Shown piece after piece: positions 8,618-14,231 of a DNA stretch of 14,231 nt (positions within the stretch are counted from its first letter, which is position 1; each line of letters opens with the position of its first letter). Source of the stretch: an uncultured Duncaniella sp. (GTDB lineage Bacteria > Bacteroidota > Bacteroidia > Bacteroidales > Muribaculaceae); NCBI GenBank assembly GCA_910578615.1, contig CAJTRI010000017.1, positions 1 through 14,231 of the forward strand, in the 5' to 3' direction. A model generated the notes under the pieces. The model searched no databases. It was not told the DNA's origin and saw nothing but the letters and a program-made list of their open reading frames with translations. A program made the position numbers and the translations under genes.

Positions 8618-8644
8618 AAAAAGCTCCATTTAGAATTTATTCTT

Positions 8645-9838
8645 ATGACTGACGACTTGTTCACAGCTTACCGAACTTTCTTCGGTAAGGGTGACGCTCT
8701 GTACCGACTTTTCGCGCCTTACCGCATATGCCCGCTCGGCGCACACGTTGACCATCAGCACGGACTCGTCTCCGGCTTCGCTTTCGACTCCGGCATCGAC
8801 TTCTTGTTTTCTGAGACCGAGAACGGCAAGGTAGAGATGGCTTCCCTGACTTTCGAAGGACTTGTCACGTTCAACGTGCAGCGCCCCGTGGAAGAGCGTC
8901 AGGGCAACTGGGGCGACTATCTACGCGGGGCCATCTGGGCGCTCCAACAGGATTTCCGCCTCGAAAAAGGGATAAAGGGCATTGTCAAAGGCTCGATTCC
9001 CATAGGCGGCCTGTCTTCGTCGGCCGCCCTGCTATGCGGGTTCGTCATGGCCGTAGACAAGGTGAACCACCTCGGGCTGTCGCGCCAACAGATTATCGAT
9101 TATGCCTCGGTGGCCGAGCGCCGCTATATAGACCTCAACAACGGTATTCTCGACCAGGCTTGCGTGGTGCTGTGCGAGGCCGACAAGCTACTATATCTCG
9201 ACACGGCTACCGGCGAGCACAGGCTTGTGCCGTTCGGTGGTGAGAATCCCAAACCACTCCCCTTCAAACTGGGCATATTCTTCTCGGGGGTGACACGCCG
9301 TCTCACAGGAACGGACTACAATCTGAGGGTGTCAGAATGCAAGACCGCAGCGTGGATCATACAGGCCTATGAGGGAAAACATCTGAAAGAACTGGGTGAC
9401 ACCCGTCTACGCGATGTCTCGGAGGAGGAACTGGAAAGATGCAGCGACCGTATGCCCGACCGCTTCGCCCGACGCGCACGCCATTTCTTCACCGAGTGCG
9501 ACAGGGTGACAGAGGGTATAAAGGCCTGGGAAGATGGAGACATCGAACGCTTCGGACAATATGTGTTCGATAGCTGCGAAAGCTCTATGAACAACTATGA
9601 GTGCGGGTCGCCGGAACTAATAGCCCTCTACCACATCATGCGCCGTACTCCCGGAATCTACGGCGGACGGTTCAGCGGAGCCGGTTTCAAGGGAGCATGC
9701 ATAGCCCTTGTGGATCCCTCACGCCAAGAGGAAATACGCACCTTTGTCACCAACGAATACCTACGGGAATACCCGCAATACAGGGACTCGTTCGAAATCT
9801 TTTTCTGCAACCCCGCCAACGGGGTAGACTTCTTATGA
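8645..9838 (+). CDS. GHMP-family sugar-1-kinase, galacturonokinase-like
   Basis: A 397-residue GHMP kinase. It has the substrate motif PYRICPLGAHVDHQHG at 25-40, the ATP-binding GHMP loop GGLSSSAAL at 121-129, the catalytic-base region NGILDQ at 166-171 (Asp170), YNLRVSEC at 225-232, SSMNNYECG at 313-321 and GIYGGRFSGAGFKGACIAL at 337-355. Galactokinases have GEHTDY where this protein has GAHVDH, so the sugar-binding Glu is Ala. From memory, plant galacturonokinase (GalAK) carries the same GAHIDHQ, YNLRVSEC, NYECG and FSGAGF motifs. The expected reaction is therefore ATP plus galacturonate (or another uronate) to the anomeric 1-phosphate, in the cytosol. It overlaps the nucleotidyltransferase gene by ATGA and leads a block with epimerase and Ugd, which fits uronic acid salvage. 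Plain galactokinase activity cannot be excluded. Its GC-rich codon use differs sharply from the gene just upstream. Confidence 0.75.
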   Translation: MTDDLFTAYRTFFGKGDALYRLFAPYRICPLGAHVDHQHGLVSGFAFDSGIDFLFSETENGKVEMASLTFEGLVTFNVQRPVEERQGNWGDYLRGAIWALQQDFRLEKGIKGIVKGSIPIGGLSSSAALLCGFVMAVDKVNHLGLSRQQIIDYASVAERRYIDLNNGILDQACVVLCEADKLLYLDTATGEHRLVPFGGENPKPLPFKLGIFFSGVTRRLTGTDYNLRVSECKTAAWIIQAYEGKHLKELGDTRLRDVSEEELERCSDRMPDRFARRARHFFTECDRVTEGIKAWEDGDIERFGQYVFDSCESSMNNYECGSPELIALYHIMRRTPGIYGGRFSGAGFKGACIALVDPSRQEEIRTFVTNEYLREYPQYRDSFEIFFCNPANGVDFL

Positions 9839-10569
9839 AAGATATCATAATAGCCGCCGGATATGCCACACGCCTTTATCCGCTCACAGAGAACTTCCCC
9901 AAACCGCTGCTCAAAGTAGGAAGTCGCAACATACTCGAACGTATGCTTGACGACATAGACCCGATTGAGGATATCGACGAACATATAATAGTGACCAACC
10001 ACAGATTTGCCGGACATTTCGAGGAATGGAAAAAGACGGCATCCTATTCAAAGACTATAACGATAGTCGATGACGGCACCACATCTAACGACAACCGTCT
10101 TGGGGCCGTGGGAGACCTTCTGCTGGCTTTGAAAAAATGCGGTGTGGATGATGAGGACATCATGGTGCTTGCCGCCGACAACATCCTCTCTTTCTCATTC
10201 AAGGGATTCATAGACTATTTCCATGCCAAAGGCACATCGGTAATCATGTGTCACCACGAGCCTGAACTGCACAGGTTAAAACGTACAGGGGTGATTACAG
10301 TTGACGGTTCCATGCGCGTGACCTCTATGCACGAGAAGCCCGAGGTGCCGCCGTCCAACCTTGCCGTCCCACCCTTCTACATATACAGCCGAGCCGACCT
10401 CCCGCTCATAAAAAGTAGTCTTGACCACGGATGCGGGTTCGATGCTCCCGGCAACCTCGCCCGCCACCTTGCGTCACAGACAGTGCTACATGCATGGGAG
10501 ATGCCGGGAACACGATTTGACATCGGGTCACTTGACTCATATCACGAGGCTCAGAAAATATTCGGATGA
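9835..10569 (+). CDS. Sugar-1-phosphate nucleotidyltransferase
   Basis: A 244-residue single-domain nucleotidyltransferase of the RmlA/MurU-like type. The activation motif AAGYATRLYPLTENFPKPLLKVG is at 7-29, RLGAVGDLLLA at 88-98, the metal-binding segment VLAADNIL at 111-118, EKP at 167-169 and FDIGSLDSY at 228-236. It should join a sugar-1-phosphate and an NTP into an NDP-sugar plus pyrophosphate. There is no C-terminal beta-helix acetyltransferase domain. ATG 9835 is chosen because the motif begins at residue 4 and the ATG overlaps the kinase TGA as ATGA; the frame stays open upstream to 9601 but has no family signal there. Its place directly after the kinase makes the kinase product the likely substrate, giving UDP-GalA or UDP-GlcA. 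The nucleotide and sugar are inferences. Confidence 0.83.
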   Translation: MKDIIIAAGYATRLYPLTENFPKPLLKVGSRNILERMLDDIDPIEDIDEHIIVTNHRFAGHFEEWKKTASYSKTITIVDDGTTSNDNRLGAVGDLLLALKKCGVDDEDIMVLAADNILSFSFKGFIDYFHAKGTSVIMCHHEPELHRLKRTGVITVDGSMRVTSMHEKPEVPPSNLAVPPFYIYSRADLPLIKSSLDHGCGFDAPGNLARHLASQTVLHAWEMPGTRFDIGSLDSYHEAQKIFG

Positions 10570-11621
10570 TGAGATACCTTGTCACAGGAGCCGCCGGATT
10601 TATAGGGAGCGCGGTCTGCCACAGGCTTCTTGAAAACGGCGCAGAGGTCATGGGCCTCGACAATATAAACGACTATTACGACCCCTCGCTCAAACTTGAC
10701 CGTCTGGCCACTCTCGGCATATCGCGCGAGGCAACGGAATGGCATCGACCGGCACGAAGCTCAACATATGGTAATTTATCGTTCGTGCGCATGGATCTTG
10801 CCGACACACTGTCCATTGACACACTGTTTGCCAACGGAGGCTTTGATCGTGTCATCCACCTTGGCGCACAGGCCGGCGTCAGATATTCCATAGAGAACCC
10901 TCATGCCTATATAGAGAGCAACATCCTCGGCTTCATAAACATCCTCGAAGGATGCCGCCGTAACGGTGTGGCCCACCTCGTCTATGCATCCTCGTCAAGC
11001 GTCTACGGACTCAATGGCAAAGTGCCATTCTCAGAACATGATGTGACCGTCCACCCCGTAAGCCTCTACGCCGCCACTAAGAAGAGCAACGAACTTATGG
11101 CCCATGCATACAGCAAACTCTACGGACTACCCTCCACAGGACTGAGATTCTTCACCGTCTACGGCCCGTGGGGACGTCCCGACATGTCGCCTTTCCTCTT
11201 CATAGACGCCATCCTCAGGGGAAGGCCTATAAAGGTGTTCAACAACGGTGACATGCTCCGAGACTTCACCTATATAGACGATGTAGTGGAAGGAATCGTG
11301 CGGATATCGTCCGTATTACCCGAAAGAGACAAAGACTGGGACGAGACATCACCCGACCCGGCCTCGTCTACCGGCCCATACCGCATCTACAATATCGGCA
11401 ACCAGCACCCTACAAACCTGATGGACTACATAGCCACCATCGAGAAGGCAGCCGGAAAGCGCGCACTGAGGGAATACCTCCCCATGCAGCCGGGAGACGT
11501 CTACCAGACCTATGCCGATTCGTCGGCTCTCGCGGAAGCCACAGGGTTCCGCCCATCCACAACCCTTGCCAACGGAATCATAGAAACCGTGAACTGGTTC
11601 AAAAAATACTATAAACTATGA
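10566..11621 (+). CDS. NAD-dependent UDP-glucuronate 4-epimerase-like SDR protein
   Basis: A 351-residue extended short-chain dehydrogenase/reductase. The NAD-binding GAAGFIG is at 8-14, GLDNINDYYDPSLK at 30-43, AQAGVRYSIENPHAYIESNI at 101-120, the catalytic triad Ser region ASSSSVYG at 141-148 with SLYAATKK (Tyr168, Lys172), FTVYGPWGRPDM at 196-207 and RDFTYIDDVVEG at 232-243. The DNxNDYYD, VRYSIENP and VYGPWGRPDM motifs are those of UDP-glucuronate 4-epimerases (Cap1J/LpsL type) rather than UDP-glucose 4-epimerases. It should interconvert UDP-GlcA and UDP-GalA. Two adjacent ATGs (10566 and 10569) could start it; the first overlaps the previous stop as ATGA. It shares a 4-base overlap with Ugd, its expected supplier of UDP-GlcA. 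Other C4 or C5 epimerisation of a related sugar remains possible. Confidence 0.87.
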   Translation: MMRYLVTGAAGFIGSAVCHRLLENGAEVMGLDNINDYYDPSLKLDRLATLGISREATEWHRPARSSTYGNLSFVRMDLADTLSIDTLFANGGFDRVIHLGAQAGVRYSIENPHAYIESNILGFINILEGCRRNGVAHLVYASSSSVYGLNGKVPFSEHDVTVHPVSLYAATKKSNELMAHAYSKLYGLPSTGLRFFTVYGPWGRPDMSPFLFIDAILRGRPIKVFNNGDMLRDFTYIDDVVEGIVRISSVLPERDKDWDETSPDPASSTGPYRIYNIGNQHPTNLMDYIATIEKAAGKRALREYLPMQPGDVYQTYADSSALAEATGFRPSTTLANGIIETVNWFKKYYKL

Positions 11622-12925
11622 ATATCGCAATAGTCGGCACAGGCTATGTAGGCCTCGTGTCAGGAACATGTTTTGCCGAAATGGGCGTCAATGTGACATG
11701 CGTTGATATTGACAGCGAAAAAGTCGACAAACTACGCCGTGGCATCATCCCGATTTACGAACCGGGCCTTGACAAGATAGTGCGCAAGAACGTGGAGTCC
11801 GGAAGGCTACGGTTCACCACCTCGCTCCCGGAAGTCATCGATGATGTGGAGGTGGTATTCTCGGCCGTAGGAACACCCCCGGACGAGGACGGTTCCGCCG
11901 ATCTCAAATACGTACTCGCCGTGGCTCGGACATTCGGAGAACACATCAAAAAACACACCATACTCGTCACGAAATCCACTGTTCCCGTTGGTACCGCAGC
12001 AAAGGTCAAGGCAGCAGTACAGGCCGAACTTGACCGCCGTGGCGAACAGATCCCGTTTGACGTTGCATCTAATCCTGAATTTCTCAAAGAGGGAGCGGCC
12101 ATAAAGGACTTCATGTCACCAGACCGTGTAGTGGTGGGAACCGAGAGTGAACGCGCACGCAAGATTATGTCACGACTCTACAAACCGTTCATGCTCAGCA
12201 GCGAACGTATGATATTCACAGACATACCCTCGGCAGAGATGATAAAATATGCGGCCAACTCCATGCTCGCTACCAGAATATCGTTTATGAACGACATAGC
12301 CAATCTCTGCGAACTCGTGGGTGCCGATGTCAACATGGTACGCAAAGGAATCGGCTCAGACACACGTATAGGTAAGAAATTCCTCTATCCCGGATGCGGC
12401 TACGGTGGGTCATGTTTCCCAAAAGATGTCAAGGCTCTCATAAAGACGGCCGAACAGAAAGGCTACCCGATGGAGGTGCTCCGCGCGGTGGAGAGTGTGA
12501 ACGAACGACAGAAATCGATACTGTTCCACAAACTTATGAAACATTTTGATGACGACATCTCTGGAAAGACCATAGCCATGTGGGGACTTGCGTTCAAGCC
12601 TGAGACCGATGACATGCGCGAGGCTCCCGCACTTGTCTTGATAGACCATCTCACACGGTGTGGCGCCACAGTCAAGGTCTATGACCCCGTCGCCATGAAC
12701 GAATGCCGTCGCAGACTCGGAGACAAGGTAATATACTGCAAGGATATGTATGAGGCCGCAGTAGATGCTGACGCGCTGCTGCTTGTGACTGAATGGAACG
12801 AATTTCGCATACCGTCATTTGCCGCACTCAAACGAATAATGACAAGGAAAGTCCTTCTTGATGGAAGAAACATCTACGACCGTGAGGAAGTCACAGAACA
12901 TGGCTTCGCCTACTACAAGATATGA
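11618..12925 (+). CDS. ugd: UDP-glucose 6-dehydrogenase
   Basis: A 435-residue enzyme of normal family length that oxidises UDP-glucose to UDP-glucuronate with two NAD+. Visible parts are the Rossmann loop GTGYVG at 7-12, CVDID at 28-32, YEPGL at 47-51, the STVPVGT loop at 120-126, SNPEFLKEGAAI at 151-162, the central helix EMIKYAANSMLATRISFMND at 207-226, and GYGGSCFPKD at 261-270 with the catalytic Cys266. The C-terminal domain has MWGLAFKPETDDMREAP at 321-337. UDP-GlcA is fed to the 4-epimerase encoded just upstream (ATGA overlap). UDP-mannose/UDP-ManNAc dehydrogenases share the fold, but the GYGGSCFPKD and FKPETDDMREAP forms favour Ugd. It is the last gene of the operon, followed by a strong stem-loop. 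Confidence 0.95.
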   Translation: MNIAIVGTGYVGLVSGTCFAEMGVNVTCVDIDSEKVDKLRRGIIPIYEPGLDKIVRKNVESGRLRFTTSLPEVIDDVEVVFSAVGTPPDEDGSADLKYVLAVARTFGEHIKKHTILVTKSTVPVGTAAKVKAAVQAELDRRGEQIPFDVASNPEFLKEGAAIKDFMSPDRVVVGTESERARKIMSRLYKPFMLSSERMIFTDIPSAEMIKYAANSMLATRISFMNDIANLCELVGADVNMVRKGIGSDTRIGKKFLYPGCGYGGSCFPKDVKALIKTAEQKGYPMEVLRAVESVNERQKSILFHKLMKHFDDDISGKTIAMWGLAFKPETDDMREAPALVLIDHLTRCGATVKVYDPVAMNECRRRLGDKVIYCKDMYEAAVDADALLLVTEWNEFRIPSFAALKRIMTRKVLLDGRNIYDREEVTEHGFAYYKI

Positions 12926-12976
12926 GGCTGACTACTGTTAACAAATAGATCATCTAAAGATAATCCATAACCTACT

Positions 12977-13017
12977 ACACCACCTTGAAACCAGACTATG
13001 AGGTTTCAAGGTGGTGT
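12977..13017 (+). terminator. Stem-loop, probable operon terminator
   Basis: A perfect 16-bp inverted repeat: arm ACACCACCTTGAAACC at 12977-12992 pairs with 13002-13017 around a 9-base loop. It begins 51 bases after the Ugd stop, the right position to end transcription of the + strand operon. No clean T-run follows on either strand; the nearest + strand Ts are scattered after 13024. It may therefore act mainly as an mRNA 3'-end stabiliser, or end transcripts from both sides. Confidence 0.7.
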
Positions 13018-13409
13018 CGCGATATTTAACGTTTTATCTCCCTTACTATATGACATGCCTGATCCTCGATCTTCATACATATAAGATTGTCAGCAATTTC
13101 CCATATTTTGAGAAAAACCAAAGAAATGTAATATAGAAGGCTTGACCATCTTTTGTCCTTTATACTTTTTATTACATCGCCCCATTCTGTCACATCTAAA
13201 AGAGATGCAAAAATCATCGGCAAAACAGAAAAATTCAGTAAATTTGTCCTCGACAATCATAATGGTAAATTATTGTAAATATTATGATTAGGTACTTAAA
13301 TTTACGTATTTTCCATAAATATCCCAATAAAATCAGTCACTTGGTTTCTTGATAAATGGCTGATCTTTTATTGTTGACTCGCGAAATCCGGTAGAAATCC
13401 CATGGCAAT
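13018..13409. other. AT-rich intergenic stretch with no intact gene
   Basis: The stretch lies between the operon terminator and the - strand ABC-F gene. It is AT-rich and holds the transposase-like remnant described separately (13090-13260). A - strand open frame at 13026-13256 gives 76 residues from a TTG start (WGDVIKSIKDKRW, then LVFLKIWEIADNL). It overlaps that remnant in another frame and I do not recognise it. An imperfect inverted repeat (13326-13336 with 13360-13372, two-base bulge, 23-base loop) lies downstream of the ABC-F stop and could be a weak terminator for it. I see no clear Bacteroidota promoter (TTTG with TAnnTTTG) here. Confidence 0.5.
13090..13260 (-). pseudogene. Possible remnant of an IS982-family transposase N-terminus
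   Basis: On the - strand, ATG at 13258-13260 opens a 56-codon frame ending at TGA 13090-13092. Its first 18 residues, MIVEDKFTEFFCFADDFC, strongly recall the start of Bacteroidota IS982-family transposases (pattern M-I-x-E-D-K-x-T-E-I-F-C-x-x-D-D-F-C, from memory). After that the sequence no longer follows the family, and no DDE catalytic region is present nearby. The likeliest reading is a truncated or decayed insertion sequence; a chance resemblance or an unrelated small protein is possible. No terminal inverted repeats or target-site duplication could be identified. Confidence 0.4.
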
Positions 13410-14231
13410 TCAGAGATTTATAGTCCTGCTTAATTCTAAATCGTTTATAAATGCCATATCGTGGCTGACAACTATCAGGGTACCTTTGTATTCTTTCAGC
13501 ATGGAGGTCAGGATATCGATATTCGCGATATCGATATTGTTTGTCGGTTCGTCTGCCATTATTATATCCGGCTTGTTCTGACTTACCATCAGGCAGCAAA
13601 GAGCGAGCCTCATCCTTTCTCCACCACTCAGACATGCACATTTCTTGTCCCATACTGCCTGCGGGAAAAGAAAACGATTAAGACATATTTTTAGTTCGTG
13701 CTCAGGCATTCCAGATCCAAAACCGGCCCCCTGTTCCAATATCGTGCAATCGTTTCGGATCAAGGAATACTCTTGATCCAGATATACGCATTGCAGATTG
13801 TCAGCTCTGTAAATGGTTCCTTCCGTTGGCCCTGATATGCCAGCCATCAATTTGAGCAAAGCACTCTTTCCGCTTCCGTTATTGCCAGACAGCCAGATGC
13901 GTTCCCCGCTGTAAACGGTAAAATCCAGATTGTGATCCCAAAGTTTCACTCTTTTGTCATAACAGAGATTTATCCCTATGGCTTCTATCAATTTCTTGCC
14001 TTCATACAGTTCCGATGAATGAAAATCAATTTTCATTGTCTCGATATCGGAGATTGACGATTTTATATCCTCAATCTCCGAGCGCATTGTCTGTAACTTG
14101 GCGTGCTGTATCTTGTTCAGTCTTGATGTCGACTCCTCTGCCCTATTCCGCAGATTACCCATAGCGATACGGGCCACACATTTTCTCTGATTAAGCCTCT
14201 CTCCGCGCACATTGTGTTTCTGCTGGCGTTC
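13410..14231 (-). CDS. ABC-F family ATP-binding protein, C-terminal part (partial, 5' end outside window)
   Basis: The frame is open through the right edge, giving the last 273 residues; the N-terminal ATPase domain lies outside. Residues 1 to about 75 are a charged, helical inter-domain linker. The second ATPase domain follows with Walker A GNNGSGKS at 116-123, Q-loop YLDQEYSL at 150-157, signature LSGGE at 201-205, Walker B with DIIMADEPTNNID at 222-234 and the switch histidine in VVSHD at 254-258. There are no membrane segments. DEPTNxxD and the two-domain layout place it in ABC-F, soluble ribosome-associated ATPases; some protect ribosomes from antibiotics, others tune translation. The visible half does not tell these apart. 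A GTG at 14208-14210 exists in frame but is unlikely to be the true start, because the coding signal continues upstream. It is transcribed towards the polysaccharide operon, and is GC-intermediate. Confidence 0.85.
   Translation of the reverse strand, partial: ERQQKHNVRGERLNQRKCVARIAMGNLRNRAEESTSRLNKIQHAKLQTMRSEIEDIKSSISDIETMKIDFHSSELYEGKKLIEAIGINLCYDKRVKLWDHNLDFTVYSGERIWLSGNNGSGKSALLKLMAGISGPTEGTIYRADNLQCVYLDQEYSLIRNDCTILEQGAGFGSGMPEHELKICLNRFLFPQAVWDKKCACLSGGERMRLALCCLMVSQNKPDIIMADEPTNNIDIANIDILTSMLKEYKGTLIVVSHDMAFINDLELSRTINL

Noticed and set aside
9601..9834. In-frame extension of the nucleotidyltransferase by 78 codons upstream of 9835
   Set aside because: It lies wholly inside the kinase gene in another frame and shows no family similarity. 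The nucleotide-binding motif begins right after ATG 9835, which forms an ATGA overlap with the kinase stop.
8645..9838. Annotation of the GHMP kinase simply as galactokinase (galK)
   Set aside because: The galactokinase signature GEHTDY is replaced by GAHVDH and the neighbours make UDP-uronates, not Leloir pathway enzymes; the more cautious galacturonokinase-like label fits better.
11755..12162. 135-codon - strand open frame opposite ugd
   Set aside because: It mirrors well-conserved Ugd coding sequence, and its Ser/Thr/Arg-rich product is typical of a shadow frame in GC-richer DNA.
13026..13256. 76-codon - strand open frame starting at TTG, as an independent gene
   Set aside because: It has no recognised family, only a weak start, and overlaps the transposase-like frame. 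It is mentioned in the intergenic entry but not called as a gene.
13326..13372. Imperfect inverted repeat downstream of the ABC-F stop as a firm terminator or IS end
   Set aside because: The arms are AT-rich with a bulge and a 23-base loop, which can arise by chance in this composition.
13461..13694. 77-codon + strand open frame opposite the ABC-F gene
   Set aside because: The - strand carries complete Walker A, signature, Walker B and switch motifs through this region, so the + frame is a shadow.

Overview
The window is most of a cell-surface polysaccharide (capsule, exopolysaccharide or O-antigen-like) locus from a member of the Bacteroidota, most likely the order Bacteroidales. This rests on the gene mix (Wzx/EpsG-type polymerase, TupA-like ATP-grasp, DUF616-type glycosyltransferase), the near absence of Shine-Dalgarno sequences before most genes, and the protein styles. 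The genus cannot be fixed from sequence alone. The fairly GC-rich right-hand genes would suit Muribaculaceae or a similar gut family, but that is a guess.

Left block (about 67-8617, AT-rich, all + strand): a Wzx flippase, a TupA-like ATP-grasp protein, a DUF616-type glycosyltransferase, an EpsG/Wzy-type polymerase, a GT2 glycosyltransferase and three GT-B (GT4-like) glycosyltransferases. Genes are separated by 5-53 bases or overlap by 4-13 bases, so this looks like one operon. These proteins would build a lipid-linked repeat unit on the inner face of the cytoplasmic membrane, flip it and polymerise it. The initiating phosphosugar transferase, the chain-length regulator and the export genes are not in the window. 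They may lie to the left, where a different reading frame seems to carry the last codons of another gene.

Middle block (8645-12925, clearly GC-richer, all + strand): a GHMP-family sugar kinase that resembles plant galacturonokinase more than galactokinase, an RmlA/MurU-like nucleotidyltransferase, a UDP-glucuronate 4-epimerase-like SDR protein and a UDP-glucose 6-dehydrogenase. Each junction within this block is a 4-base stop/start overlap (ATGA). Read as a pathway, Ugd plus the epimerase makes UDP-GlcA and UDP-GalA from UDP-glucose. The kinase plus nucleotidyltransferase could make the same UDP-uronate from free uronic acid. This UDP-uronate de novo plus salvage module is the most interesting inference here. 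The sharp base-composition change at about 8618-8645 suggests a conserved precursor cassette joined to an exchangeable repeat-unit cassette.

Right end (12926-14231): a perfect 16-bp stem-loop follows the last + strand gene and probably ends the operon. Then comes a non-coding stretch with what looks like a decayed IS982-type transposase start on the - strand. Last is the C-terminal half of a - strand ABC-F ATPase that runs off the right edge. I found no tRNA, rRNA, CRISPR array or intact mobile element.
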